A stretch of DNA of 18,806 nt from Candidatus Krumholzibacteriota bacterium (GTDB lineage: Bacteria > Krumholzibacteriota > Krumholzibacteriia > Krumholzibacteriales > Krumholzibacteriaceae): the NCBI GenBank assembly GCA_030613345.1, contig JAUWMD010000016.1:1-18806 (forward strand), in the 5' to 3' direction. Of the stretch, positions 1 to 8,900 are shown piece by piece; position 1 is the stretch's first letter, and each line of letters opens with the position of its first letter. A model generated the notes under the pieces. It was given only the letters and a program-made list of their open reading frames with translations. It searched no databases and was not told the origin of the DNA. The position numbers and the translations under genes are program-made.

Positions 1-1
1 C

Positions 2-238
2 GGGACCGACAGGGTCTTCATCAATGTCTTTCTGCCCACTACCCCCATTCCTACCTCGGGCCTCTTCCTGATGCTCCCCGAGGAGGACGTCATCCCCATG
101 AACTGCTCCGTCGAGGAAGCGCTGAAGATGGTGATATCGGGCGGTGCGATAATCTCATCGATCCCCGCCATCGATGCGGCCAGGGAAGCAGCAGAAGGGA
201 CCGACGATATTGCCGTGGACGGCTCTCCGCGGGAATAA
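2..238 (+). CDS. DUF502 family membrane protein, C-terminal part (5' truncated)
   Basis: Only the last 78 residues are present, because the gene starts before the window. The reading frame begins at base 2 and stops with TAA at 236-238. The visible part contains a PTTPIPTSGLFLMLP stretch followed by an acidic segment and a SGG motif (VISGGAIISSIP). These match the conserved C-terminal part of DUF502 proteins, small bacterial membrane proteins of unknown role. The last 20 or so residues are hydrophilic and probably a variable cytoplasmic tail. A gap of about 90 nt separates it from mgtE, so co-transcription is possible but not shown. The family call rests on motif recall and on a fragment, so confidence is moderate. 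Confidence 0.65.
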   Translation, partial: GTDRVFINVFLPTTPIPTSGLFLMLPEEDVIPMNCSVEEALKMVISGGAIISSIPAIDAAREAAEGTDDIAVDGSPRE

Positions 239-327
239 ATCCTTGACTGTAGACCATTTCCGCTTCATCCTGTTGCCTTGCAAACAATGCCCGGTACGCG
301 GGTATGCGGACATAGGTAAGGGTGTAT

Positions 328-1686
328 ATGGACGGGAACCTCGATCACAAGGTCGAATCGATCAGGGAGATATTCGAATCGGGAGACCTGTCCCGTTTCG
401 CCGGAATCGCCGAAGGGATGCGTGCGCCCGATGCGGCCGAGGTGCTCACTGCGCTTCCAGAGGAGCTCCACATCCCCTTCTTCAAGTCGATGGAGCAGGA
501 GATGGCCAGCGAGGTCCTCACCCTGGTCGATGAAGGGGTCTCCCGCGAGCTGCTCGGACATCTCATCGTCGATGAGATCGTCCCGCTGATCGACTACATG
601 GCGAGCGATGACGCCACCGATATTATAAACCTGCTCAATGCGGATATGGCCGGCGCGGTCCTGCGCAGGATCAGTCGCGAGGATTACGAGGATGTCTCCG
701 AGCTCCTCAAGTTCGACGAGGAATCGGCCGGCGGCCTGATGGCCAGGGAACTCGTCACCATCCGCGCGGGCAAGCTGATATCCGACGTGATCGCGACGCT
801 GCGATCCGAGCTCGACAGCATCGAGCACATCCAGTACATCTACGTCGTGGACAGCGTGGGAGTGCTCCTCGGGACGATCCCCGTGATCAACCTCCTCATC
901 ACAGATCCGGGCAGGAAGGTCGAGGAGGTAATGGACCGCGACATCCTGACGGTGACCGCAGATACCGACCAGGGGGAGGTCGCGGCGATGTTCGCCAAGT
1001 ACGATCTCTACTCGATGCCCGTCGTCGACGAGAACGGGAGGCTCGCCGGCCGGATCACCGTCGATGACATCATCGATGTGATCGAGGAGGAGGCGACCGA
1101 GGACATCACGATGATGGCCGGTACCGGCGACGAGGAGTTCTACGAGAGATCGCCGGTAAAGCTCTCCAGGGCGAGGTTGCCCTGGCTGCTCACCGGGCTC
1201 TTCGGGGGGATCGCTTCCGCACTCATCATGCATAATTTCAAGGAGTCGCTCGAGTCGCTGATCACTCTCGTCTTCTTCGTCCCCGTCATCATGGCGATGG
1301 GAGGGAACGTAGGCATACAAGCGTCGGCCATCGTCGTCAGGGAACTCGCGCTCGGAGGCCTGAGCGTCTCCCAGACGGGAGGGAAGTTGCTGCGCGAGCT
1401 GAAGGTCTCGATAATCAACGGCCTCGTCATCGGTACGGTCCTGCTGGTGACTGTGACGGTCTGGCAGAGCGATATCAGGCTGGGCGTGCTGCTGGGCCTG
1501 TGCATGTTCATAATCATATGCTGGGCGACGGTCATGGGAGCGTTCATCCCCCTGATGCTGAAGAAGGCCAATATTGACCCGGCGCTCGCGACCGGTCCCT
1601 TTATCACGACATTCAACGACATACTCGGCATAGCCATATATCTCGGGATCGCCTCACTCTTCCTCGAATGGCTGGGAAAGGGTTGA
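328..1686 (+). CDS. mgtE: Magnesium transporter MgtE
   Basis: Encodes a 452-residue inner-membrane Mg2+ channel/transporter of the usual family length. The order is standard: an acidic, helical N domain (about residues 1-130), two CBS domains (about 135-255) that sense cytosolic Mg2+, a linking helix, and a C-terminal pore domain of about five membrane segments (about 285-452). The pore signature GGNVGIQAS is present (Asn near residue 327). So is the late segment ATGPFITTFNDILG, whose Asp near 431 corresponds by position to the Mg2+-coordinating pore Asp of Thermus MgtE. I chose ATG 328 because AAGGG at 318-322 sits 5 nt upstream; GTG 322 is an in-frame alternative adding two residues. The 89-nt upstream gap is too short for an M-box Mg2+ riboswitch, so any such control is not visible here. 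Confidence 0.96.
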   Translation: MDGNLDHKVESIREIFESGDLSRFAGIAEGMRAPDAAEVLTALPEELHIPFFKSMEQEMASEVLTLVDEGVSRELLGHLIVDEIVPLIDYMASDDATDIINLLNADMAGAVLRRISREDYEDVSELLKFDEESAGGLMARELVTIRAGKLISDVIATLRSELDSIEHIQYIYVVDSVGVLLGTIPVINLLITDPGRKVEEVMDRDILTVTADTDQGEVAAMFAKYDLYSMPVVDENGRLAGRITVDDIIDVIEEEATEDITMMAGTGDEEFYERSPVKLSRARLPWLLTGLFGGIASALIMHNFKESLESLITLVFFVPVIMAMGGNVGIQASAIVVRELALGGLSVSQTGGKLLRELKVSIINGLVIGTVLLVTVTVWQSDIRLGVLLGLCMFIIICWATVMGAFIPLMLKKANIDPALATGPFITTFNDILGIAIYLGIASLFLEWLGKG

Positions 1687-1704
1687 CGAACGGGACGGTG
1701 AGAT

Positions 1705-2454
1705 GTGAGCGGTATCCTCAAGGACAGGGCCGTCATTCTTAAGACCTGGGAGTACGGAGAGACGAGCCTTGTCGTCTCGGCGCTCACGAGGTCGGGAGGC
1801 AGGGCGAATTTCCTTGCCAAGGGGGCCAAGAAAGCCAGGAGCCCGATGCACGGCAGGTTCCGCACGGGGAACGTCGGTGAGATCATCTACTACGACAAAC
1901 CCGGCAGGGCGCTGAAACTGATCAAGGAGTTTTCGGCTGCCCCCGTACTCGACTCATCCGGAGCCGGACTCGAGAGGCTCTGCATATTCCAGGCGGGGCT
2001 CGAGCTCGCCGGCAGGGCATCGACCGGTGACGAGCAGGAGGGAGTCGTGTTCGATCTCGTCGAGGCGTTTATCTCAGAGCTCGCCTCGGGCGACGATCCG
2101 TGGGCGATGCTCTTCGTTCTCGAGATATCGCTCCTCGCAGCGTCCGGGCTGATGCCGGCGATCGAGCGGTGCGACCGGTGTAAAAAAGAACTTGCGGGAT
2201 GCGTGTTTTCCATAAATCCTTCGAGAGGCGCCGTCGAATGCGGTGGCTGCACGGAGGGCGAGGGGGCGCTCTCGCCCCGGTCGTGCGATTTACTGGTGAG
2301 GATGTCGGCTGACGGTTTCGCGGGGATGCGCGGGGTGGAAGTGGACGCGGAGGCCCGAAGGGAGATCGGCACCCTTCTTCACCGTATGTTGATGCACCAC
2401 ATGGACGGATACAGGCTTCCCGGCTCACTCGGGGTGCTGAAAGGAGTCGGCTGA
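1705..2454 (+). CDS. recO: DNA repair protein RecO
   Basis: Encodes a 249-residue RecO, the RecFOR-pathway mediator that helps load RecA onto SSB-coated single-stranded DNA and anneals strands. The N-terminal OB-fold (about residues 1-80) opens with the typical SGILKDRAVILKTWEYGETS. The C-terminal helical part carries a zinc-binding cluster: C156-x2-C159 and C179-x2-C182, with an extra Cys at 166. The start is GTG 1705; the ATG two bases upstream runs into TGA at once. A short purine-rich GGTGAG lies just before it, closer than ideal. It begins 18 nt after mgtE and ends 2 nt before the glyQ start, so it is probably translated from a shared mRNA with glyQS. Confidence 0.95.
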   Translation: MSGILKDRAVILKTWEYGETSLVVSALTRSGGRANFLAKGAKKARSPMHGRFRTGNVGEIIYYDKPGRALKLIKEFSAAPVLDSSGAGLERLCIFQAGLELAGRASTGDEQEGVVFDLVEAFISELASGDDPWAMLFVLEISLLAASGLMPAIERCDRCKKELAGCVFSINPSRGAVECGGCTEGEGALSPRSCDLLVRMSADGFAGMRGVEVDAEARREIGTLLHRMLMHHMDGYRLPGSLGVLKGVG

Positions 2455-2456
2455 GG

Positions 2457-3356
2457 ATGACGTTTCAGGAAGTGGTGGCCGCCCTCAACGAATTCTGGTC
2501 GGAGAACGGCTGCCTCGTGATCACCCCGTATAACTCGGAGGTGGGAGCCGGCACGATGAATCCTGGCACTTTCCTGAGGGTCCTCGGGCCCGAACCTTGG
2601 AAGGCGGCATACATCGAGCCGAGCAAGAGGCCCAAGGACGGCAGATACGGCGAGAATCCAAACAGGGTGCAGCAGTTCAACCAGTACCAGGTGATCCTCA
2701 AGCCTTCGCCCGAAAATGTGCTGCCCCTCTACATAGACAGCATGAAAGCGATCGGCATAGATCCGTCGATGCACGATATCCGACTGCTCGAGGACGACTG
2801 GGAGTCGCCGACTCTCGGTGCTTCGGGTCTGGGGTGGGAGGTCTGGCTCGACGGCATGGAGATCACGCAGTTCACCTATTTCCAGCAGGCGGGAGGGCTC
2901 GAGCTCGACCCGATCTCGGCCGAGATCACTTACGGGCTCGAGAGGATCTGCATGTACATCCAGAAGGTCGATGACATCATGGACATAGAGTGGCACGCCG
3001 GCGTGAAGTGGGGTGAGCTCAACAGGCAGGCCGAGAGGGAGTTCAGCGCGTTCCATTTCGAGTACGCCGACACGGCGATGTACTTCGGGATATTCGAAAA
3101 ATACCAGGGAGAGGCGCTGAGGATGCTCGAGGCTGACCTGATACTCCCAGCCTATGACTACGTCCTGAAATGCTCTCACATATTCAACGTTCTCGACGCG
3201 AGGGGTGCGATCAGCGTCTCGGAGAGGACTAGCTACATCGGAAGGATAAGGGACGTGGCGCGCAGGACCGCCGAGGCGTATGTGGCGGAGAGGGAAAGGC
3301 TCGGGTTTCCCCTCCTGAGGGAAAAGAAGAGGACTGGAAGAAAGGTTTCGCGATGA
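2457..3356 (+). CDS. glyQ: Glycine--tRNA ligase alpha subunit
   Basis: Encodes the 299-residue catalytic alpha subunit of the bacterial alpha2beta2 glycyl-tRNA synthetase, which activates glycine with ATP and charges tRNA-Gly. The length is close to that of E. coli GlyQ. Visible class II landmarks include the opening LNEFWSENGCLV, the region GAGTMNPGTFLRVLGPEP, and the active-site stretch RPKDGRYGENPNRVQQFNQY followed by QVILKPSP. Further on come GLGWEVWLDGMEITQFTYFQQ and ITYGLERICMYIQ. ATG 2457 follows the recO TGA by 2 nt. The gene ends in an ATGA overlap with glyS, which suggests translational coupling and equal subunit production. Confidence 0.97.
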   Translation: MTFQEVVAALNEFWSENGCLVITPYNSEVGAGTMNPGTFLRVLGPEPWKAAYIEPSKRPKDGRYGENPNRVQQFNQYQVILKPSPENVLPLYIDSMKAIGIDPSMHDIRLLEDDWESPTLGASGLGWEVWLDGMEITQFTYFQQAGGLELDPISAEITYGLERICMYIQKVDDIMDIEWHAGVKWGELNRQAEREFSAFHFEYADTAMYFGIFEKYQGEALRMLEADLILPAYDYVLKCSHIFNVLDARGAISVSERTSYIGRIRDVARRTAEAYVAERERLGFPLLREKKRTGRKVSR

Positions 3357-5521
3357 AGAACGACTTCCTGCTCGAGATCGGATGCGAGAACCTGCCCAGC
3401 GGATATATCGACGGTGCCCTGCGCCAGCTCGAGGAGACCGTCTCGAAGGAGCTGCGCTCGCTGAAGATCGAATACGATTCACTCTATGTGACCGGCACGC
3501 CCAATCGCCTCGTCGTGTATCTGAAGGGGCTGCCCGCCAAGCAGGAAGGTTCGGTAACGACCGTGACCGGTCCCCCCGTATCGGTGGCTGTCACCGCCGA
3601 CGGGAGCTGGACGAAAGCCGCTGAAGGCTTCGCCGGGAAACAGGGCGTATCTGTCGAGGCGCTGATCCGGCTGAAGACGGACAGGGGGGAGTACCTCGCC
3701 GTCCGGGTAGAGGAGAAGGGCCGCTCCGTCGATGCCGTCCTCAGGGAGATAGTCCCAGGCTGGATATCGTCTCTACGCTTCCCCAAGGTCATGAAATGGG
3801 ATTCGACCGACCTGAGGTTCGCCAGGCCCGTGAGATGGGTGATGTCGCTGATTGGCGACAGGCCGCTGAAGTTCACGCTGGGGGGCCTCAAGTCGGCCCC
3901 TGTAACGAGGCTTTCCCCCTACTCCGGTGAGAGCGTGGCGCTCGAGGGGCAGAAACACTACTTCGACCTTCTGAAAGAGGCTCGAATAATCCTCGATCGC
4001 GAAGAGAGGGAGGAGAAGGTCCGCAGGGATGCAATAAAGGCGGCGGTCGATTCGGGCGGGCTGCTGGTCGAAGACACCGAGCTCTGCGCGATGGTAGCAA
4101 ACCTCGTCGAGTCGCCTGTGGCGATGGCCGGCTCTTTCGACAGGAAGTTTCTCGATCTGCCGCGCGAGGTGATCGTGACCGCGCTGAAGAGTCACCAGCG
4201 TTATTTCTCCGTCCAGGCAAAGAGCGGAAGACTCAGGCCGAATTTCATAGCCTTCGCCAACGGCGCGAGGAAAAACAGGGCGGAGATACTGAAGGGTTAC
4301 GAGAGGGTCCTGCAGGCGAGGCTCGAGGACGCCGGATTCTACTACAGGGAGGACACCTCCATATCTCTCGAGGAGATGTCGGGACGTCTCGATCGCATCG
4401 TATGGCTCGAAGGCCTCGGCACACTGGCGGAGAAGGCGGGCCGCACCGCCTCACTGGCAGGGTGGATCTGCGGGGAATGGAAACCGGAAGACAGTGAGCT
4501 GGCCCGCAGGGTGGAGCGCGCGGCCCGTCTGGCCAAGGCCGATCTCGCCAGCGAGATGGTCAAGGATGGCAAGGAGTTCACGAAGCTCCAGGGATACATC
4601 GGGAGGGAATATGCCAGGGCCTCCGGCGAGGAGGACGAGGTCGCCGATGCCATATTCGAGCATTACCTGCCCCGGTTCTCCGGGGATTCTCTGCCTTCGA
4701 CCGATACGGGTATGGCGCTGGCCCTCGCCGACAGGCTCGATTCGATCGCGGGCTGCTTCATCCAGGGATTCGAACCTACCGGCTCGCAGGATCCCTACGC
4801 ACTGAGGCGCCAGGCGGTGGGCATTCTCCGGATCAGCCTGGGGAGAAAGATACCCCTCGAGATCCCGGAGGCGCTGGCGTTTGGCCTCGGACAGTACGGG
4901 GAAGATAAGGTCGCCTCTTCGGGCAGGAGCCCGCACGAGCTTATTGAAGGCATGATCGATCTCTTCTCGCAGAGGCTCAACACGATGCTGCGCGGGGAGG
5001 GATTCGATTACGACCTCGTCGCCGCAATTCTGACCGCCCCGTGGCAGTATCCTGCGGCGGTCGATGGTATGGTGAGGAGCCTGCAGGAGATGAGAAATGC
5101 CGACCGACTCCAGGCTTTCGCCCTCGCGATGAAGCGGATCGTCAATATCCTTCCGAAGGAGTACAGGAGGCCTGTGGCCCGGGATGAAGGAGACGCGGCA
5201 CTGGCAGAGTTTTGCGGCCGCGATGCAGCAGGCGGCTCGTTCGACACGGGCCTGTTCGCCGAGGAATCGGAGAAGGCCCTCTTCGATGAGGTCTCGTCTG
5301 CTGCCGGCAGGTTGCTTGCTCTCGAGACTTCGCAGCTCGACAGCAGTGTGGAGATCCTCTCAGGCCTCGTGCCGGCGGTGAACTTGTATTTCGACGAGGT
5401 CCTCGTAAACTGTGAGGACGAGGCTGTGAGAAAAAACAGGATTGCCTTCCTGCTGGTCCTCAACAGGGTTTCAGGGCGTTTCTGTGATTTTCTCGAGATC
5501 GTTTCCGACCAGGGGCAGTAA
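3353..5521 (+). CDS. glyS: Glycine--tRNA ligase beta subunit
   Basis: Encodes the 722-residue beta subunit of glycyl-tRNA synthetase, which supports tRNA binding and is required with GlyQ for aminoacylation. It opens with the family N-terminus DFLLEIGCENLPSGYI. It contains the beta-subunit hallmark LRFPKVMKWDSTDLRFARPV, then VILTALKSHQRYF-like sequence (here VTALKSHQRYF). The HD-like central segment HYLPRFSGDSLPSTDTGMAL starts near residue 437, and PTGSQDPYALRRQAVGILRI follows. The C-terminal part is the helical anticodon-binding (DALR-like) domain. It is slightly longer than E. coli GlyS (about 690). The start overlaps the glyQ stop (ATGA, 3353-3356). No clear hairpin terminator follows, although the next 30 nt are T-rich. 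Confidence 0.97.
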   Translation: MKNDFLLEIGCENLPSGYIDGALRQLEETVSKELRSLKIEYDSLYVTGTPNRLVVYLKGLPAKQEGSVTTVTGPPVSVAVTADGSWTKAAEGFAGKQGVSVEALIRLKTDRGEYLAVRVEEKGRSVDAVLREIVPGWISSLRFPKVMKWDSTDLRFARPVRWVMSLIGDRPLKFTLGGLKSAPVTRLSPYSGESVALEGQKHYFDLLKEARIILDREEREEKVRRDAIKAAVDSGGLLVEDTELCAMVANLVESPVAMAGSFDRKFLDLPREVIVTALKSHQRYFSVQAKSGRLRPNFIAFANGARKNRAEILKGYERVLQARLEDAGFYYREDTSISLEEMSGRLDRIVWLEGLGTLAEKAGRTASLAGWICGEWKPEDSELARRVERAARLAKADLASEMVKDGKEFTKLQGYIGREYARASGEEDEVADAIFEHYLPRFSGDSLPSTDTGMALALADRLDSIAGCFIQGFEPTGSQDPYALRRQAVGILRISLGRKIPLEIPEALAFGLGQYGEDKVASSGRSPHELIEGMIDLFSQRLNTMLRGEGFDYDLVAAILTAPWQYPAAVDGMVRSLQEMRNADRLQAFALAMKRIVNILPKEYRRPVARDEGDAALAEFCGRDAAGGSFDTGLFAEESEKALFDEVSSAAGRLLALETSQLDSSVEILSGLVPAVNLYFDEVLVNCEDEAVRKNRIAFLLVLNRVSGRFCDFLEIVSDQGQ

Positions 5522-5617
5522 GGGTCTTTACTTTCTTCTATTTTTGGCATGGCGACGACGACGCCGATATTCCGGATCCGATTAATTGCATTGCCTAATT
5601 GTAGGTGTATTTACCGG

Positions 5618-5646
5618 TTGACAGATTGTTCCCCCTGTGATAGAAT
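5618..5646 (+). promoter_or_regulatory. Sigma70-type promoter for the intergenic RNA
   Basis: A -35 TTGACA (5618-5623, consensus) is followed by a 17-nt spacer and a -10 TAGAAT (5641-5646, five of six consensus bases). The predicted start is around 5652-5653, exactly where the long-range paired 5' strand of the RNA candidate begins. This is the best promoter match in the window. Downstream transcription could stop near 5868-5880 or read on into the secreted-protein gene. Confidence 0.8.
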
Positions 5647-5651
5647 AATCC

Positions 5652-5868
5652 CGGTCTCAGAGTAGACGCTGGTCGTGCCCCTGTGGGCGAACCTTCGTGG
5701 TGCGCATGGTTTCCACTACGCCGACCGCCGTTGGAGAACCAGACTTACTCGACATAATTTTGGAGCTCAAACGGGAGAGGAACCTTGCACGGGCCGGCTG
5801 GATGAAGCCGAAAGGAGAACAGAAAGCACGATCCGGCCAGACGGTTCTTACAGCGACACTACTGAGAT
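5652..5868 (+). ncRNA. Structured RNA candidate, about 215 nt, family unknown (6S-like or long leader)
   Basis: Hand folding shows the ends pairing. GUCUCAG 5654-5660 pairs with CUGAGAU 5862-5868, UAG 5663-5665 with CUA 5859-5861, and CGCUG 5667-5671 with CAGCG 5851-5855: 15 bp with small internal loops. Inside are a GCCC-CUGU-GGGC hairpin (5677-5688) and GAACC 5689-5693 pairing with GGUUC 5843-5847. A hairpin CGUGGU/ACUACG spans 5696-5720. A hairpin at 5728-5774 has CCGUU/AACGG and GAG/CUC split by one mismatch. GGCCGG 5792-5797 can pair with CCGGCC 5833-5838, or locally CGGCU 5795-5799 with AGCCG 5806-5810. Closed termini and a dedicated promoter at the right distance suggest a free-standing RNA. 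A 6S RNA is possible (closing stem, bubble, and a 3' UUACAG stretch resembling E. coli 6S), but the branched interior fits poorly. A riboswitch-type leader of the next gene is the main alternative. No terminator follows directly. Confidence 0.5.
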
Positions 5869-5873
5869 ATAAT
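5845..5873 (+). promoter_or_regulatory. Possible promoter for the large secreted-protein gene
   Basis: A perfect -10 hexamer TATAAT lies at 5868-5873. At a 17-nt spacing upstream is TTCTTA (5845-5850), a weak -35 matching three of six consensus bases. Transcription would start near 5880, leaving a short AT-rich leader with GGGGGGAA at 5901-5908 before ATG 5916. The element overlaps the 3' strand of the structured RNA, so part of the sequence may serve both purposes. Confidence 0.5.
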
Positions 5874-5915
5874 ATTGATAGGTTTATTCTCTTAAACGCT
5901 GGGGGGAATAAAATA

Positions 5916-8900
5916 ATGAGGAAAGCCTTAGTACTATTACTGGGCGTTTGCCTCCTTGCCCTGTTCGTCGGTTCCGTGTCGGCGCGAGATATCGACAAAA
6001 ACGGCACGCGTGCCATGAAGGACGAGGATCCTGCTCTCATCGATCCAGGTCTCCAGACTCTCATGGCGGCGGCAGCTGCTGATACCTACTGTATAGTCTG
6101 GTTCGATTTCGAGCAGTTGGACTGGCAGGACTGGGAGCAATTTGATAATACCGCTCAGGTTGACACCTTCTTCCACGTCGATGATTTCGGCGGGCTTGAA
6201 GGCGGTGACTACGGTGGTCTCTATGCTCTCGAAGGAGTCAAGTCACTGTGGTGCGGTGTCCGTGCGGGCGACAGTTTCTACCTCTGCGGGTGGCTGGCCG
6301 CTCCTGGTTACGGTAACAACTGGAACCAGATCGCTACGACGGTAGCATTCGATGTTGATGAAACCCTGTTGTGGTCCTTCATCTGCAGCTTCGATTCGGA
6401 GACAGACTGGGATTTCACGTACATCGAGTTCGACGCCGGTGACGGCAACTGGACGGAAGTCGCTCACTACGACGGCCTTGATACGGCACTTGTCGTAGAA
6501 GAGGAGATTCACCTTTCACAGCTTGCTACCAAGCTTCGTTACCACTTCGTTGCTGACGGTAACACTTCCGATCAGGACGCGCTGTGGGATGGGGATGGTG
6601 CCTTCATCGTTGACAGTATCACGGTTGCCGACGGCGGCGGCGTGATCGATTACGAGGATTTCGAGAGTTATCCTGTCGGAGCTACAGGAGAGTATCTGAC
6701 GAGCCTGGGTTGTTTCTGGAATATGACGATCGAAGATGCGTACGGTGCATTTACCGGTCTGAAAAGCCACCTGGTTGACTATGATGCCTGTGGTGACAAC
6801 ATCAGCGCACAGATCATCTTCTTCGAGGGCTCAAGCTTCCCGAGCTCCGATTATCCTACCCTGTTCGACGTTCCTTTCTGTGAAGGTGGCGGTGGAACCG
6901 AAGCTCCGTGTCTGGACGCGGTGGTCGTTTCTCCTGTTATCGACATGTTGATGTACTCATTGAATTGTGACGAAGTCCAGGACACGCCGATTCCGACAGC
7001 AGACGCTGATCGGCTCGGCGGCGCTTCCCTGAGATTCACCGTCTACCGTGATCTTCCACTTGATAACCTTATTTTCTACACCTGGCAGGTACGTAGCATC
7101 ATAGACGGCTGCCCTGGTCAGTGGAAGGATCGGAAGTACGTCTACTACGGTGCGGACCAGGATTACATCTTCATCGGACAGAACGTCTCCGACCTCGTTG
7201 GAGCCCTGCCGATGCAGGTCAACGTTGGTGTCAAGGACATGTGCGATGCATGGTACGGCGTTGTCGGCAGCTGTGCGCGCCATACGCCTTCGCCGTGGCT
7301 GGACAATGTCCGTGTCTATCGTTACAAGACGGTCGGCCCATCCTGGAGCGTGCGTGGACTGGATCTTTTCCAGGATACGTTCCCTCAGAATGGAGTAATG
7401 GAGGACTATTGTAGAGCCGATATGGCGAATGACGTTGCGCCCAACGAGGAATTCGACCGTATCGATCCGGGCGACTCTGTCGCTTTCAACTGCACGGCTA
7501 TTCTTGCCGGCGGCCTGGACACTCTGGGTACCGGTGAAGATAAGGTCTACTGCCATGTCAGTGTCGAGTTCATCGGCCCTGTCGGCGAGAAGCCCGACAT
7601 CACCGGTTCGATACTCGAAGGCACCTATGGCAGCTGGGTGGCTACAGCCGGCAGTTGGGATATCTTCCTTTGCGAGCCTGCGAGAACTGGTGATAAACAC
7701 ACCATCGTTCCCGAAATGTACATGTTCGATCTAAACGACTCTCTCTTCACGAGAGGTTACATGATCGAGTATTACTTCAAGGCGGAAGATCTCAACCATG
7801 AGACATCGACTCTCCCGTCTTCGGCAGAGGAAGCAGACGGTAACCGTTTTGAGTTTACCTGCCTGCCGACTCTGAATGAGATCCCGGGCGTTCTGTTCTG
7901 CGACGATTTTGATGGACGCGGCGGAACGTTCGAGGGAGCCGTACAGACATATTTCGAAGCGGCATTCGAGGTTGTCATCCCGGCTGGTACGTCTATGCCC
8001 GACAGATACGACACCAGGGGACCGTCTTCCGGTGTCAGCAACGGCATCGGCGCCTACGTCAAGGCTGACGGCCCCACGTCGATTTTCTGTATCGCTTACG
8101 AGAAGGTCATCCACGACTCCGGCGATCTAGACTCGCAGACCATCAGCGAGGGTACCGAAAGCTCAGACAAGTCGAACGATGCCCAGCTGTTGGTAAATTG
8201 GATGGACAATAGCAATCACAGGGTCGGACTCCTTGTCATGGGCGACCAGGTCGCCTACGACCTATCGTGGTCAGCTACTGCTGTGGCTATCAGTCTCACG
8301 GGTGAGCACTGCGGTGTCGTTCTCGATGCAAACAGTTACTACGACGAGACCGGAGGCCTCGGTGGTGGCGGTGTGATAAGTCCTCTTATTACTAGTGTTA
8401 CCGGCGTAGGTCGGCCATACACTGGTATGGTGGATTACTACATCGCTGGCGGCTGCCCGATTATCAACGATTTCGATATCCTCGAGAAGACAAACTTCGG
8501 TGATTACGCACTGCGGTTTGATTCCGTGGGCACGGACTACGTTGGTATCTACACTGATCAGTTGAACCCAGGCGATTTTCCGCAGAGGACCGTATGGGTT
8601 GGACACAGCATCCACGTCATGCGTAACGCTGTAAACGGTACGCCCATCAGGAGCGAGTTCGTGAAGCGTACCTTTGATTTCTTCGAGAACGAAACCAGTA
8701 TCGATTACACTGATACTGAGCTCCCGAAGGTTTACAGCCTCGAGCAGAACTTCCCCAACCCGTTCAACCCGAGTACGACGATCAAGTTCACGCTGCCCGT
8801 CAAGGGTCACGTGAGCCTGAAGATCTACAACGTGGCTGGACAGCTGGTGAAGACTATGCAGGATGGCGTCATGGACGTTGGTTCTCATGATCTCACCTGG

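Larger units (their letters stand above)
5522..5915. other. 394-nt intergenic region with promoters and a structured RNA
   Basis: Between glyS and the large secreted-protein gene there is no convincing protein gene. The frame of the downstream gene stays open back to GTG 5697, but its translation there has no signal-peptide logic or ribosome site. Bases 5522-5617 hold AT-rich sequence with no clear element. Bases 5618-5646 are a strong sigma70-type promoter. Bases about 5652-5868 form a structured RNA candidate. A second -10 (TATAAT) lies at 5868-5873, and the ribosome site GGGGGGAA is at 5901-5908. Confidence 0.8.

Noticed and set aside
239..327. M-box (Mg2+) riboswitch upstream of mgtE
   Set aside because: The gap is only 89 nt and contains none of the conserved M-box helices.
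265..1320. Long minus-strand open frame of 351 codons opposite mgtE
   Set aside because: It is a mirror of a GC-rich coding gene; the + strand product is an unmistakable MgtE and the antisense product has no family features.
2379..3482. Minus-strand open frame of 367 codons opposite recO, glyQ and glyS
   Set aside because: Shadow of well-identified genes on the + strand with overlapping boundaries; no domain recognised.
5506..5545. Terminator after glyS
   Set aside because: T-rich stretches are present, but the only pairing I found (GACC with GGTC) is 4 bp; too weak to call.
5770..5825. Glycine-riboswitch-like words (CGGGAGAGG, then GCCGAAAGGAGAAC) within the structured RNA
   Set aside because: The spacing and the 3' half of the glycine aptamer are missing, and the downstream gene has no link to glycine metabolism; the closeness to glyQS made it worth noting, but the match is too partial.
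5697..5915. In-frame upstream extension of the large secreted protein (73 extra residues from GTG 5697)
   Set aside because: It would bury the signal peptide, has no ribosome site, and overlaps the structured RNA; ATG 5916 with GGGGGGAA upstream is clearly better.
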